Below, piece after piece: positions 17,751 to 26,541 of a stretch of 44,467 nucleotides of DNA (its first letter is position 1; the number at the start of each line of letters is the position of its first letter). Made by a program: the position numbers and the translations under genes. The notes beneath the pieces were generated by a model. The model was not told the DNA's origin, did no database searches, and saw only the letters and a program-made list of their open reading frames with translations. Source of the stretch: DAOUEG01 sp964595455 (GTDB taxonomy: Bacteria > Chloroflexota > Dehalococcoidia > Dehalococcoidales > RBG-16-60-22). Location of the stretch: contig CAZQQL010000011.1 of the NCBI GenBank assembly GCA_964595455.1, forward strand, positions 1-44,467. The letters are read 5' to 3'.

Positions 17751-17798
17751 ATCGCGGCAACCGGTAAAAGGGTAACGAAAAAAGACTGAGGAGTACCC

Positions 17799-19238
17799 AT
17801 GAAAAAGTACCGGATGTTCATCGGCGGCAAGCTGTTGGACGCAGCCTCCGGCAAGACCACACCGGTTATCAATCCAGCTACCGAAGAAGTGTTCGCGGAG
17901 ATACCTCTCGGCGGGAAAGAGGACGTAGATAAAGCGATAGCGGCGGCGCGCAAAGCCTGGCCGGAATGGGCAGGCCGCCCGCAGGCGGAACGCAGTAAAG
18001 TACTGCGGCAGATAGCCGAAGCCGTCAGGAAACGAATCCCGGACCTTGCGAAGCTGGACACAACGGACCACGGCACACCTGGTTTCCTGGCAATGGGGAT
18101 GATGATGGATATCCCCAATGACCTGGAATACGCCGCCGAGGTCAGCCTTTCTTTCATGGACGAGCTGATCCCGGGGCACAGTGATTCCTTCAACTACCTG
18201 CGGCGCGAACCATTCGGGGTTTGCGCGGTGATAACACCGTGGAACGCCCCGCTGGGGGTGGTGATATCCAAAATTGCTCCGGCGCTGGCGACGGGGAACA
18301 CCTGTGTGGTCAAACCGCCCAGCATCGATTCCACCACTTCGCTGATGTTTGCGGAAATCCTCGAGGAACTCAAGATACCGGAAGGCATCGTAAACATCAT
18401 CACCGGTCCCGGCAAGACGATCGGTGAGATGCTGGCGGCCCATCCGGATGTCGATTTGGTGACTTTTACCGGCAGCCTGGAAACCGGCGCCGCCATCGCA
18501 GCCGCGGCAAGCCCGACGGTGAAAAAGCTAACGATGGAACTCGGCGGGAAGAACCCCTTCATCGTCATGGCCGATGCGGACATCGATGCGGCGGTGGGCA
18601 AGGGCGTGATGACGATCGTGGCCAACGCCGGCCAGATTTGCGCGTCTCCGGGCCGGTTTTACATCCACGAAAAAGTGTACGACGAGTTTGTGGCGAAATA
18701 CACCGCCGCGATACAAAAGGTAGCGTTCGGCGACCCGACCGATGAGAAAAACTTCATGGGACCGGTGGTCAGCGCCGAGCACCGTGACAAAATCGAAAGC
18801 TATTTCAAGATCGGCGTGGCTGAAGGGGCGACGGTGGCGGTGGGCGGTAAACGCCCGACGAACCCGAAGGGGTATTTTGTCATGCCGACGGTATTCACCG
18901 GCGTGACCCAGAACATGCGCATTGCCAGGGAAGAGATATTCGGGCCGGTGGCCGTCATCATTAAGTTCACCGATAAAGATGACGTGGTGGCGCTGGCCAA
19001 TGACAATATCTACGGGCTGTGCGCTTCAGTTTGGTCCAAAAACGTCCCGGGCGCAATGAAAATGGCGGAAAAAATCCGGGCCGGTACCGTGTGGATCAAC
19101 GACCACATGTCCAAGGGCTCGGACCTGCCATGGGGCGGCTTCAAGCAGAGCGGCTATGGCAAGGAAAACGGCATACTGGGGCTGCAGGAATACACACAAA
19201 TAAAGTGGGTGTCCCTGAGCCTCGGCCAGGGCAAGTAA
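17799..19238 (+). CDS. NAD(P)-dependent aldehyde dehydrogenase (arm A)
   Basis: A 479-residue ALDH-superfamily enzyme of normal length. It has the cofactor region TPWNAPLGVV (about residue 146), the Rossmann segment FTGSLETG, the general base in ELGGKNPFIV (about 247-256) and the catalytic cysteine in NAGQICASPGR (about 276-286). The C-terminal GGFKQSGYGKENG motif is also present. It oxidises an aldehyde to the acid in the cytoplasm. As the last gene before a strong terminator it closes the arm A operon and would act after the alcohol-oxidising steps. It is paralogous to the enzyme at 32687-34120. Confidence 0.93.
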   Translation: MKKYRMFIGGKLLDAASGKTTPVINPATEEVFAEIPLGGKEDVDKAIAAARKAWPEWAGRPQAERSKVLRQIAEAVRKRIPDLAKLDTTDHGTPGFLAMGMMMDIPNDLEYAAEVSLSFMDELIPGHSDSFNYLRREPFGVCAVITPWNAPLGVVISKIAPALATGNTCVVKPPSIDSTTSLMFAEILEELKIPEGIVNIITGPGKTIGEMLAAHPDVDLVTFTGSLETGAAIAAAASPTVKKLTMELGGKNPFIVMADADIDAAVGKGVMTIVANAGQICASPGRFYIHEKVYDEFVAKYTAAIQKVAFGDPTDEKNFMGPVVSAEHRDKIESYFKIGVAEGATVAVGGKRPTNPKGYFVMPTVFTGVTQNMRIAREEIFGPVAVIIKFTDKDDVVALANDNIYGLCASVWSKNVPGAMKMAEKIRAGTVWINDHMSKGSDLPWGGFKQSGYGKENGILGLQEYTQIKWVSLSLGQGK

Positions 19239-19273
19239 CTCCGGGCATTCAACCGGAGAAGAGCAGAGACTCG

Positions 19274-19320
19274 AGTGACCCGTTTGTCCCGGAAAGGGAG
19301 ACGGGTCACTTTATTTTTTT
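19274..19320 (+). terminator. Rho-independent terminator of arm A operon
   Basis: AGTGACCCGT (19274-19283) pairs perfectly with ACGGGTCACT (19301-19310), and TTATTTTTTT follows at once (19311-19320). It lies 35 bases after the aldehyde dehydrogenase stop. Confidence 0.88.
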
Positions 19321-19509
19321 ACCCAAATGTCCTCGCCGCCGCGGGGCGGGCTGATCTCTACCTCAGCGGCGGATTATTTCCTTCTCTGTTTTGTCCAGGT
19401 ATGCTCCTCGCAGGCCTCGGAACAGGCCGGTTTTACGGCTGGTTTCACCAGTGTTTCCAGCGGGTCAAAACCCCGAAAAATAAGACTTTTTCTGGATATG
19501 ATTATACTA

Positions 19510-19538
19510 TTGACTTTTGACGGGTCCCTTGTTATAAT
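19510..19538 (+). promoter_or_regulatory. Strong sigma-70 type promoter
   Basis: TTGACT at 19510-19515 and a perfect TATAAT at 19533-19538 are separated by 17 bases. It would drive the permease-permease-binding protein-cupin-NTF2 unit. The TCGTWTACGA operator is absent here, so this unit is probably controlled separately. TGACT occurs both within the promoter and just after it (19540-19544). Confidence 0.75.
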
Positions 19539-19679
19539 GCTGACTCAAATGACCCCCGTGCAGGGGAAATATTGAAAAGGCGACCATCCACTGAACGATG
19601 TCTGATCAACAATAAAAGCATAAACACGACGCCTCCAGAAATGCGCTGATGTACACATACCGGACACAGGGAGGATGTT

Positions 19680-20636
19680 ATGACTGCTTACATAATCCGC
19701 CGCCTCATGCAGGCAGTTATCGTCATACTGATCGTCACCGCATTCGTTTTCTTCGCGATGCGCCTTATGCCCGGTGATCCGGTCCTTATCTATCTTTCAA
19801 AAGAGCAGTACAACACGCTCACTCCCGAGCAGGTCGAACAAACCAGAGTAGAATTCGGCCTGGACAAGCCGATCGTCATCCAGTACTTCAACTGGCTGGG
19901 TAACACCGTTACCGGCGACCTGGGATACTCACTCAGTGAACGTGTTAAGGTAGGGCAATTGCTCGGGGCGCGCTTGCCGGTAACGCTGTACCTGGGGGTC
20001 ATCGCGTTCGTTGTCGGCAATGTTCTCGGTATCGTTGCGGGGATGATATGTGCCGTACGGCGCGGGAAGCTGATCGATCTCATCGTCACGCTGCTGGCCA
20101 ACTTCGGGATAACTATACCGACATTCTGGCTGGCTATCGTTCTCCTGTATGTATTTTCGCTCCACCTGGGATGGCTGCCGACCCACGGTTTCTCCTGGCC
20201 GACCGAAAACTTTTCCCTCAGTATCCAGCAGACGATCATGCCGGTAATCTGCCTGAGCATCTTTTCAGTAGGGGGCATGGCGCGGCAAACACGGTCGGTG
20301 ATGCTGGAGGTCGTGCGGCAGGACTATGTCCGGACCGCCTATGCCAAAGGGTTGAGGGAACGGGTCGTTATCTTCAAACACGTCGTCAAGAACGGTCTGA
20401 TACCGATCGTGACCCTGGCCGGCATGCAATTCAGCACGATACTCGGCGGTTCGGTCATCATCGAGTCCGTATTTAATATTTCCGGAATGGGCAGACTGGC
20501 GGTCAATGCCATCTACAGCCTTGATTATTCGGTAACGCAGGCAATCGTCCTGATCAGCGCTTTCATGATCGTGGCGGTCAATCTCATGGTGGATATTTCC
20601 TACGGCTGGATGGACCCCAGAGTCAGGTATCAGTAG
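19680..20636 (+). CDS. DppB-type ABC permease 2
   Basis: A 318-residue permease with the DppB signatures RLMPGDPVLIY near the N-terminus and an EAA loop in RSVMLEVVRQDYVRTAYAKG continuing LRERVVIFKHVVKNGL. It ends WMDPRVRYQ. About six membrane spans are evident. It heads a transcription unit with its own promoter and an untranslated leader of about 135 bases. Its partner gene begins 10 bases after its stop, and a binding protein (21646) follows. It is a paralogue of the permeases at 15879, 29058 and 43663. Confidence 0.93.
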   Translation: MTAYIIRRLMQAVIVILIVTAFVFFAMRLMPGDPVLIYLSKEQYNTLTPEQVEQTRVEFGLDKPIVIQYFNWLGNTVTGDLGYSLSERVKVGQLLGARLPVTLYLGVIAFVVGNVLGIVAGMICAVRRGKLIDLIVTLLANFGITIPTFWLAIVLLYVFSLHLGWLPTHGFSWPTENFSLSIQQTIMPVICLSIFSVGGMARQTRSVMLEVVRQDYVRTAYAKGLRERVVIFKHVVKNGLIPIVTLAGMQFSTILGGSVIIESVFNISGMGRLAVNAIYSLDYSVTQAIVLISAFMIVAVNLMVDISYGWMDPRVRYQ

Positions 20637-20646
20637 GTGAATTCTG

Positions 20647-21543
20647 ATGACGAGTAACATAGATATCGATACTTCAGTCATGGCGGCGCCACCCAAGGTA
20701 GGTGAATTCAAACGCATCATGAGAGTCATGGCGAGCCGGCCGGTCGTGATTGTCGGTCTCGTAATCATAGTGCTGAATGTCATCGCGGCGGCTTTCGCGC
20801 CATGGCTGGCCCCCTACGATCCCTACAAGCCTGAACTCGGCAACGCACTCGCCGCTCCTTCTGCGGAGCACCTGCTCGGTACCGATACGATGGGCAGGGA
20901 CTACCTGAGCCGCATGATCTACGGGGCACGGACGTCCGTCACCATCGGCATCACCGCGGTACTCATCGCTGCCTCGATCGGCATCACGCTGGGGCTCATT
21001 GCCGGATATGCCGGCGGCATACTGAATACGGTCATCATGCGTTTTATCGATGCTTTCATGGCATTTCCCATGATCATGCTGATGCTGGCGATAGCGGCCA
21101 TCCTGGGGCAGGGCCTCCTGAATCTCTGCCTGTCACTGGGGATCGCGATGATGGCCGGGTACGCCAGGCTGGTCTGCGGGCAGGTCCTCTCCGTCAAGGA
21201 AAACGATTACATCATGGCGGAGAAATCACTCGGCGCCAGTAACAAGCGAATAATGTTCGGCCATGTATTTCCCAACTGCCTGGCGCCGATCATCGTCATG
21301 ATGACGATGATGCTGGGAGGCGCGATCCTGGCTGAAGCCGGGTTGAGCTATCTCGGGATCGGCATCACCCAACCTCAAGCGGCCTGGGGCGCGATGGTGA
21401 ACACCGGCTATCGATATCTCCTTTCCGATCCGCTGCTGGCGTTCGTTCCCGGCATCGCCATCATGGCGCTGGTATTTGCCTTCAACATGGTAGGAGACGG
21501 ATTACGGGATGCGCTGGACCCGAGATTAAGGGGCACCCTGTAA
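20647..21543 (+). CDS. DppC-type ABC permease 2
   Basis: A 298-residue DppC-type permease. It has WLAPYDPYKPELGNAL, EHLLGTDTMGRDYLSRMIYG, an EAA loop around SVKENDYIMAEKSLGASNKR and the diagnostic end GDGLRDALDPRLRGTL. It pairs with the preceding DppB-type subunit. The next gene is a binding protein, so this three-gene set could be a full importer apart from the missing ATPase subunits. Confidence 0.93.
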   Translation: MTSNIDIDTSVMAAPPKVGEFKRIMRVMASRPVVIVGLVIIVLNVIAAAFAPWLAPYDPYKPELGNALAAPSAEHLLGTDTMGRDYLSRMIYGARTSVTIGITAVLIAASIGITLGLIAGYAGGILNTVIMRFIDAFMAFPMIMLMLAIAAILGQGLLNLCLSLGIAMMAGYARLVCGQVLSVKENDYIMAEKSLGASNKRIMFGHVFPNCLAPIIVMMTMMLGGAILAEAGLSYLGIGITQPQAAWGAMVNTGYRYLLSDPLLAFVPGIAIMALVFAFNMVGDGLRDALDPRLRGTL

Positions 21544-21645
21544 ATCCGTGACAAGTGTACGAGAAGGAGGTGCGGTTATAGAGGAAAAGAACAGATGGAT
21601 GTTTTTCAATAAGAGAAATACCGGTCCGAGAAGGAGGGAAAATCC

Positions 21646-23277
21646 ATGAAGAAAATCCTGATTATTGTGCTTACCATCATGGTCACAGCTTCATTGTTCC
21701 TGGCAGGATGCGCCAAGGACACTCCGGCGCCATCCACTACCACAACTATAACAGCGACAACCACAACCACCAGCACTCCCGCAACCAATGCCCCTCAAGA
21801 CGGCGGAACTTTGAGGATAATCGGTACTGAGGCACCGACAGGTTCCATCGGGATTCCGGAACACCAGCTTGGACTTGCCTGGGGGTTCATGATGCCCATG
21901 ATAGAACCGCTGGCTATCTGGACACCCGGAGGAGACATGTTTCCGCGGTTGATGAAGTCTTACGAGTGGGCTGATGATTACCTCAGCGTGACGATCCACC
22001 TGCAGGAAAACGCCAGGTTCCATGACGGCACTGCATTTACTGCGGACGTCTGCAAATGGAACCTTGAAAAGCACGCCGAAGCCAACATGGACGGCATGGA
22101 AAACGTCGCTTCCATGGGAATCATCGATACCAATACGATGAAGATAGCAATCAAGCGGTACGAGAACACCTGGTTTTCCAAACTGGGCGGCGCTACCGGC
22201 GGCATGATCTCACCGTCATGGTACAACAGTAAGGGCGCGGAATATGTCGACTGGCACCCGGTGGGGACGGGCCCCTTCAAATTTGTTGAATACAAGGACA
22301 AAGAGTATCTGCTCATCGAACGTAATGACGATTACTGGGGCGGCAAGCCGCACCTCGACCAGATAAAGTACATCTTCATTGCTGATCCCGTTACGGCCCA
22401 GATCGCCTTCGAATCCGGTGAAGGGGATACCATCAGCCTCATGAGCGGTGGGCCGAAGATGGCGACCGAGTTGGGACCGAAAGGTTATACCGTCACCGCC
22501 AACCCGGGCGGCCTTTGCATGTGCTTTATCCCGTCAGTAACCAATCCGGCATCGCCCCTGGCCAACGTGAAAGTCCGTGCGGCCATGGAATATGCTATCG
22601 ATAAAGCAGCCATAGCGCAGAATGTCGGTCTCGGCTATTTCACACCGCTGTACCAGTATGCCGGCTCGACCCAGCTTCCTTTCGACCCCAATTTCAAGGG
22701 GCGTGAATACGACGTTGAAAAAGCCAGGCAGTTACTGACAGAAGCCGGGTACCCGGATGGTTTCAAGACCAAGATCATCGCCGGGGTCCATCTGGCCGGT
22801 GACGAGATCCCGGCCGTACAGGCTTACCTGAAGGAAGTCGGCATCGACGCCGAGATAGAATCAATCAGCGTGGCCAAATGGATCGAATACGAAACCAACG
22901 GCTGGCCTGAAGGCATCCTGGAATCGCCTTCGACGCTCTCGACAGCCTACGGTGTCACGGTGCTCCGTTACCTTATAAGACCATCTCAGCCGAACTGGTT
23001 CCGGGGCATCTACTGGGACAGCATGTACCGGCCGGATGAGCTGGAAAACGCTATCCAGGAATACCTGGTGATCCCTGAAAAAGCAGGACAGCTGGCGAAA
23101 GCGAGAGAAATCATCAAGGTTGTATACGATAATGTTATCGCTATCCCTCTCTGGGATGCCAAGAGCATCGGCATTACCCAGCCCTGGGTACATGACCGGT
23201 ACAAGGGATTGGAAGCGATCGGCGGCGGCAGTCCAGTCTGGAACTATGTCGACGCCTGGATGGAACAACACGACTAA
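21646..23277 (+). CDS. Peptide-type ABC transporter solute-binding lipoprotein 2
   Basis: A 543-residue SBP_bac_5 protein. Signal peptide with lipobox LAGC (Cys about residue 22), then a Thr-rich linker to about residue 47 and DGGTLRIIG. Family marks are ARFHDGTAFTADVCKWNLEK, HPVGTGPFKFVEYKD, RNDDYWGGKPHLDQI and VRAAMEYAIDKAAI. An AAGGAGGG site precedes the ATG. It follows permease pair 2 and is followed by a perfect 11-bp hairpin (23294-23321). The ligand is unknown; the binding cleft differs enough from SBP 1 that a different ligand is likely. Confidence 0.92.
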   Translation: MKKILIIVLTIMVTASLFLAGCAKDTPAPSTTTTITATTTTTSTPATNAPQDGGTLRIIGTEAPTGSIGIPEHQLGLAWGFMMPMIEPLAIWTPGGDMFPRLMKSYEWADDYLSVTIHLQENARFHDGTAFTADVCKWNLEKHAEANMDGMENVASMGIIDTNTMKIAIKRYENTWFSKLGGATGGMISPSWYNSKGAEYVDWHPVGTGPFKFVEYKDKEYLLIERNDDYWGGKPHLDQIKYIFIADPVTAQIAFESGEGDTISLMSGGPKMATELGPKGYTVTANPGGLCMCFIPSVTNPASPLANVKVRAAMEYAIDKAAIAQNVGLGYFTPLYQYAGSTQLPFDPNFKGREYDVEKARQLLTEAGYPDGFKTKIIAGVHLAGDEIPAVQAYLKEVGIDAEIESISVAKWIEYETNGWPEGILESPSTLSTAYGVTVLRYLIRPSQPNWFRGIYWDSMYRPDELENAIQEYLVIPEKAGQLAKAREIIKVVYDNVIAIPLWDAKSIGITQPWVHDRYKGLEAIGGGSPVWNYVDAWMEQHD

Positions 23278-23293
23278 TCCCCGGTCACCTCTT

Positions 23294-23321
23294 CCCGGCG
23301 GCGGGCAACACCGCCGCCGGG
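23294..23321 (+). repeat. GC-rich stem-loop after binding-protein gene
   Basis: CCCGGCGGCGG (23294-23304) and CCGCCGCCGGG (23311-23321) form a perfect 11-bp stem with a six-base loop, 16 bases after the stop codon. Only a short TTTT (23325-23328) follows. It may give partial termination or protect the 3' end of the binding-protein message. Confidence 0.62.
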
Positions 23322-23363
23322 CCATTTTGCGGCAGCAGATGCGCCGGATTGAAGGACAGGTAG

Positions 23364-23843
23364 ATGAGTAAAAAGAAGTATGCCAAGTATATCGTGACCG
23401 AAGATGTCAGGCCGTTCAACGGTCCGCCGCCGGAAGGGCTGGCGCAACGGATGGAGAAACAGCATGCCGCGGGTAACTTCCTGGATGCGTTCCACCTGTT
23501 AGGGTTAAACAACAGGATTGTTGAGGGAGCCCCGTACTTCGATGCCGTCTGGATGACGGACGTGCGCGGGCCTGACGGTTTTCAGGTGGAGATCCAGCAT
23601 TCCCATGATTTCGATGAAGTACTGGGATTTGCCGGCACCTATAAGGGCGCTACGAGGGAACTCGATGCTGAAATCGAGTTCTGGCTCGAAGATGAGCAGT
23701 TCCTGCTGACCCAAAGCGCCCTGATCTATGTACCGGCGGGGATGAACCACCTTCCCCTGTATTTCCGGAAAATCAACAGCCCGGTCCTTTTCTTCACATT
23801 TGCCAACCGGAGTTCATATACCAGGGAGACCGGTAACGAATAG
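23364..23843 (+). CDS. Cupin-like small protein
   Basis: A 159-residue cupin-fold protein. The first motif is QHSHDFDEVLGFAGT (His, His, Glu spacing of cupin motif 1), followed by an acidic strand ELDAEIEFWLEDEQF and the second motif YVPAGMNHLPLYF. The arrangement matches the cupins at 25823-26335 and 38644-39087, so a metal site is likely. It lies between a binding protein and an NTF2-like protein. The catalytic or sensory role is unknown. Confidence 0.83.
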   Translation: MSKKKYAKYIVTEDVRPFNGPPPEGLAQRMEKQHAAGNFLDAFHLLGLNNRIVEGAPYFDAVWMTDVRGPDGFQVEIQHSHDFDEVLGFAGTYKGATRELDAEIEFWLEDEQFLLTQSALIYVPAGMNHLPLYFRKINSPVLFFTFANRSSYTRETGNE

Positions 23844-23871
23844 GTCCCCCAAATACCGGAGGAGATGCATA

Positions 23872-24618
23872 ATGAACAGCGAAGCACTGGCGCAGAAGGT
23901 AGAGCGGCTGGAAAAGCTGGTCGAAGCGCAGGCCAGGAAGATACAGTTGCTGGAGGACATCGAAGCTATCAAGCGCCTCCAGAAAGCATATAACTACTAC
24001 GTCGAACACATGATGGGCCAGGAGATCATTGACTGCTTCTCCGACAGTCCGGATGTCATGCTGAACTGGCTGGAAGGGAAATGGCTGGGAAAAGAAGGCG
24101 TGCGGAAATATTTCGCGATGGCGACGCGTACTGACGGGCCTACAGGTTTTCTGCACCAATTGATGCCTACCGGCGGCCTGATCACCGTCAGCCCGGATGG
24201 GACAACAGCTTCCGGCAGATGGTACGGGTTCGGTGGGATCTTCATGGCCAAGGACGGCAAGATTGAGGGTGGTTCCCTGACGAGCGGCATCTACGAAATG
24301 CGCTATGTTAAAGAAGAGGGGACCTGGAAGATACTGGCGATAAACTGGTTCATCCCTTATGGAGCCAAGATCCCGGGTGAATGGAACACACCCGAAGCTC
24401 TGGGCTACCGTTTCATCAAGGGCAAAGGGAATGCCCCGCAGAACGAAGCTGGAGAACGGAGGTTTGAGATGCCGGCCCCGGACATAGCTCCCGACCCGGA
24501 TGATCTGAGGTTTGTTTCCGGTTACATACTGCCTCATCATTTCCGGCACCCGGTGACCGGCAAAGAAACATCAGAAAACGTACGCAATTCCAGGCTCAAG
24601 CCGCTTCAGTACGAATGA
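23872..24618 (+). CDS. NTF2/SnoaL-like protein with N-terminal coiled coil
   Basis: A 248-residue protein. Residues about 4-32 form a heptad-rich helix (VERLEKLVEAQARKIQLLED) followed by EAIKRLQKAYNYYVEHMMGQ, the first helix of a SnoaL/NTF2 cone fold. Later strands include GRWYGFGGIF and EEGTWKILAINWFI. Members of this fold bind small hydrophobic ligands, and some are isomerases, cyclases or dehydratases. A GGAGGAG site fixes the start at 23872. It is paralogous to 30064-30732. In both arms this gene lies close to a binding protein, suggesting it acts on or holds the imported substrate. Confidence 0.8.
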   Translation: MNSEALAQKVERLEKLVEAQARKIQLLEDIEAIKRLQKAYNYYVEHMMGQEIIDCFSDSPDVMLNWLEGKWLGKEGVRKYFAMATRTDGPTGFLHQLMPTGGLITVSPDGTTASGRWYGFGGIFMAKDGKIEGGSLTSGIYEMRYVKEEGTWKILAINWFIPYGAKIPGEWNTPEALGYRFIKGKGNAPQNEAGERRFEMPAPDIAPDPDDLRFVSGYILPHHFRHPVTGKETSENVRNSRLKPLQYE

Positions 24619-24636
24619 TGTTGTTGACAGGCGGAC

Positions 24637-24685
24637 TTCATCTACAGGATGAATTTGGCAATTATGTCCGCTATTCATGTACAAT
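24637..24685 (+). promoter_or_regulatory. Promoter region with inverted repeat, tandem MarR gene
   Basis: TTGGCA (24655-24660) and TACAAT (24680-24685) with a 19-base spacer form a possible promoter. Just upstream, TTCATC-TACAG-GATGAA (24637-24653) is an inverted repeat, and GCGGAC/GTCCGC (24631-24636, 24666-24671) a second one. These may be the autoregulatory site of the fused MarR protein. A TTGACA at 24624 is an alternative -35. Confidence 0.45.
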
Positions 24686-24751
24686 GGTTGTATTAGTTTA
24701 CTATTATCGAAGGTGAGTTACCAGTCCGGTTACTGAAGACAGGACGCCCCA

Positions 24752-25726
24752 ATGTTTCAAGCGGAAGAATTGTATCACAAGTACCATTACTGGTCACTGC
24801 TGGACAGGACGGGGTTCGCGGTATACCGCGCCCGCCAGCTTGAACTGGACGAATTCGGTATCACCATCGAGCAGCTTTCAACGTTGTTCATTCTCCTCGA
24901 CCACGGCGGCTCCATGGTCGTCACCGACATGTTCGTCGAGACGCTCCGGCGCCCCAATACCGTTTACACCCTACTGGACCGCATGACCCGGATGGGCCTG
25001 GTTACGAAAACAAAGAAAAAAGGAGACAAGCAGACCGTTGTCACGGTAACGGAAAGGGGCGTTCACCTATTCGAACAGGTGACCACCAAATCCCTGGAAA
25101 TGGCGTTTCTTCCCTATTCCTTCGAACAGAAGGTAGAACTGGCGGAGATCCTCAAAGCCATTACTACCCGGGCCAGAAGCATCCTGGGTCTCCAGTACGA
25201 ACCACCGTTAATCCAGTATCTTCATGGCGGCAAAATCGAGAAGGCGCCGAGGATATTGCGTTCACATTCAGAAGATATGCCGGATACCAAATTATGGGCG
25301 CTGCTCAATACCGGAAGGTTCGCCGTGAACCGGGTCTGGGAAATCGAGCTCATCAAATCCGATATCACCACGGAACAACTCGCGGTCCTTCACCTGTTAG
25401 TACACGAAGGGAAAGCTTTGAGCATCGGGGAAATCATTACCGAAACGATGCGCCAATCCGCTTCTGTTTACCAACTGATCAACAGGTTGAAGAACAAAAA
25501 CCTGGTTGAAATGGTGAAAAGCAATCACGATAATGCGTCTACCGTTGTGATAACCGAAGCCGGCCGGGAATTGTTCCAGGCAGTGACGATAGAGTCTCTG
25601 GACCACATTTTCCAGTTTTCGAACCAGGACAGGGAACGATACCTGTTCCTGCTGGATGCCCTGAACACGCACATGCGGGAAATACTGGGGTTGGCACTGA
25701 TGCCTCTGTCCATCCCGCGGACATAG
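24752..25726 (+). CDS. Fused tandem MarR regulator (two winged-helix domains in one chain)
   Basis: A 324-residue protein in which the MarR fold occurs twice: residues about 10-150 and 179-318, joined by a linker of about 28 residues. The repeats align throughout: YWSLLDRTGFAVYRARQLEL with LWALLNTGRFAVNRVWEIEL, ITIEQLSTLFILLDHGG with ITTEQLAVLHLLVHEGK, NTVYTLLDRMTRMGLV with ASVYQLINRLKNKNLV, and both end ILGLxxxP. MarR proteins are normally dimers of about 150 residues, so this chain may be a built-in pseudo-dimer or a dimer of four heads. It is the last gene of arm A and is convergent with arm B. Confidence 0.86.
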   Translation: MFQAEELYHKYHYWSLLDRTGFAVYRARQLELDEFGITIEQLSTLFILLDHGGSMVVTDMFVETLRRPNTVYTLLDRMTRMGLVTKTKKKGDKQTVVTVTERGVHLFEQVTTKSLEMAFLPYSFEQKVELAEILKAITTRARSILGLQYEPPLIQYLHGGKIEKAPRILRSHSEDMPDTKLWALLNTGRFAVNRVWEIELIKSDITTEQLAVLHLLVHEGKALSIGEIITETMRQSASVYQLINRLKNKNLVEMVKSNHDNASTVVITEAGRELFQAVTIESLDHIFQFSNQDRERYLFLLDALNTHMREILGLALMPLSIPRT

Positions 25727-25822
25727 CCTGTTACCGGGTCTTCCGCTTCTCATTCACGGGACTGCAGGCCGTTCTCTTTATCGAAACCGCTCCATGGGGA
25801 CCGCATCCGGCCATTGGCCTTT

Positions 25823-26335
25823 TCAGCGCTCGACCAGTGTCATCCTGATATCGCCGACATTGGGGACGACGACATTCATGGCGATAGGGGACCTGATGTT
25901 CCGGAAGAAGAGGGGGAAATGGCCGACGCCGGCCGGGACGTAGAAGCTGCAGGAGGTATCGAACGTGATCTTTTCCAGTTCATCGCCCTCACCGAGCCAG
26001 AATTCTCCTTCGCCGCCGAGGTAGCTGGTATCGTACGGGTCATTGCCGAAGAAGATGAATATCTCCGGGTAACTGTGCTTATGGGCGCCGTAATTCTTTT
26101 GGGGATCGTTGCTCAGCAGGGTCAGGTCCTTTAGGATCCAGCCGTATTCTACTTTCGAGGCAGCTTCCTTGACATAATCATTGGAGAAGATCATTCGCGG
26201 GCCGGTGGTGGCGATGGTCCTATCGGTTATCGCGTAGGTTTCAGGAAAGCCGAACCTGACGACGCCGTCAGGGCCGGGTCCCAGGACGGTTTCCGCTTTG
26301 CGGGTGACGTATTTTTCGTACTTCGATGCAGGCAT
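25823..26335 (-). CDS. Cupin-like small protein (last gene of arm B run)
   Basis: A 170-residue cupin-like protein. Motif 1 is AHKHSYPEIFIFFGND, then a strand GEGEFWLGEGDELEKITF and motif 2 YVPAGVGHFPLFFRN. An AGGAGG site lies before the ATG. It resembles the cupins at 23364 and 38644, with an N-terminal extension of about 30 residues beginning KYEKYVTRKAE. It lies 206 bases after the SDR stop, across REP-like sequence, so its cotranscription with the arm B operon is uncertain. Confidence 0.83.
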   Translation of the reverse strand: MPASKYEKYVTRKAETVLGPGPDGVVRFGFPETYAITDRTIATTGPRMIFSNDYVKEAASKVEYGWILKDLTLLSNDPQKNYGAHKHSYPEIFIFFGNDPYDTSYLGGEGEFWLGEGDELEKITFDTSCSFYVPAGVGHFPLFFRNIRSPIAMNVVVPNVGDIRMTLVER

Positions 26336-26367
26336 ATCATGCCTCCTGTTCTAACCCCACCTCTTCA

Positions 26368-26396
26368 TCCCCCTCGCCGTAAAACGGAGAGGGGGA
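26368..26396. repeat. REP-like palindrome
   Basis: Arms 26368-26380 and 26384-26396 pair over 13 bp with one G-A mismatch and a three-base loop. The GGAGAGGGGG arm also occurs in the hairpin at 12702-12711, suggesting a dispersed REP-type element. Confidence 0.55.
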
Positions 26397-26453
26397 CGAT
26401 AGATTGCGCCGATTCACCGTGGTCCGGCAAGCTCGACATGAACGGGATTACGC

Positions 26454-26488
26454 GGCGGGTAAAAACGGTGACAGGGTTTTACCCGCCC
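26454..26488. repeat. Inverted repeat, GGCGGGTAAAA type
   Basis: GGCGGGTAAAA at the left and TTTTACCCGCC at the right are perfect 11-base arms. A second copy with nearly the same arms and a similar interior (tracts of G then ACA or ACAC) is at 41535-41566. The pair looks like a miniature dispersed repeat. The surrounding 206-base gap between the SDR and the cupin has no gene. Confidence 0.55.
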
Positions 26489-26541
26489 TACGGCTACGGC
26501 AGGCCCAGGATCAGCGGGGGCATTATTCTTTTGTACAGGTT

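Larger units (their letters stand above)
19239..19679. other. Intergenic region between two arm A transcription units
   Basis: This 441-base gap holds a rho-independent terminator (19274-19320), a promoter (19510-19538) and a leader of about 135 bases before the next permease gene. The short open frames within it have no ribosome site or protein-like composition. The leader contains a small CCCC/GGGG stem near 19553-19566; nothing else is recognised. Confidence 0.55.

Noticed and set aside
16887..18443. A long open frame (518 codons) on the minus strand opposite the permease and aldehyde dehydrogenase genes
   Set aside because: It is antisense to two clearly coding genes, is rich in His, Arg and Gln in a low-complexity manner, and shows no domain. 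Codon bias of the sense genes explains the lack of stops.
19320..19575. Short open frames in the gap before permease 2
   Set aside because: They cross the terminator or promoter, lack ribosome sites and have no protein-like composition.
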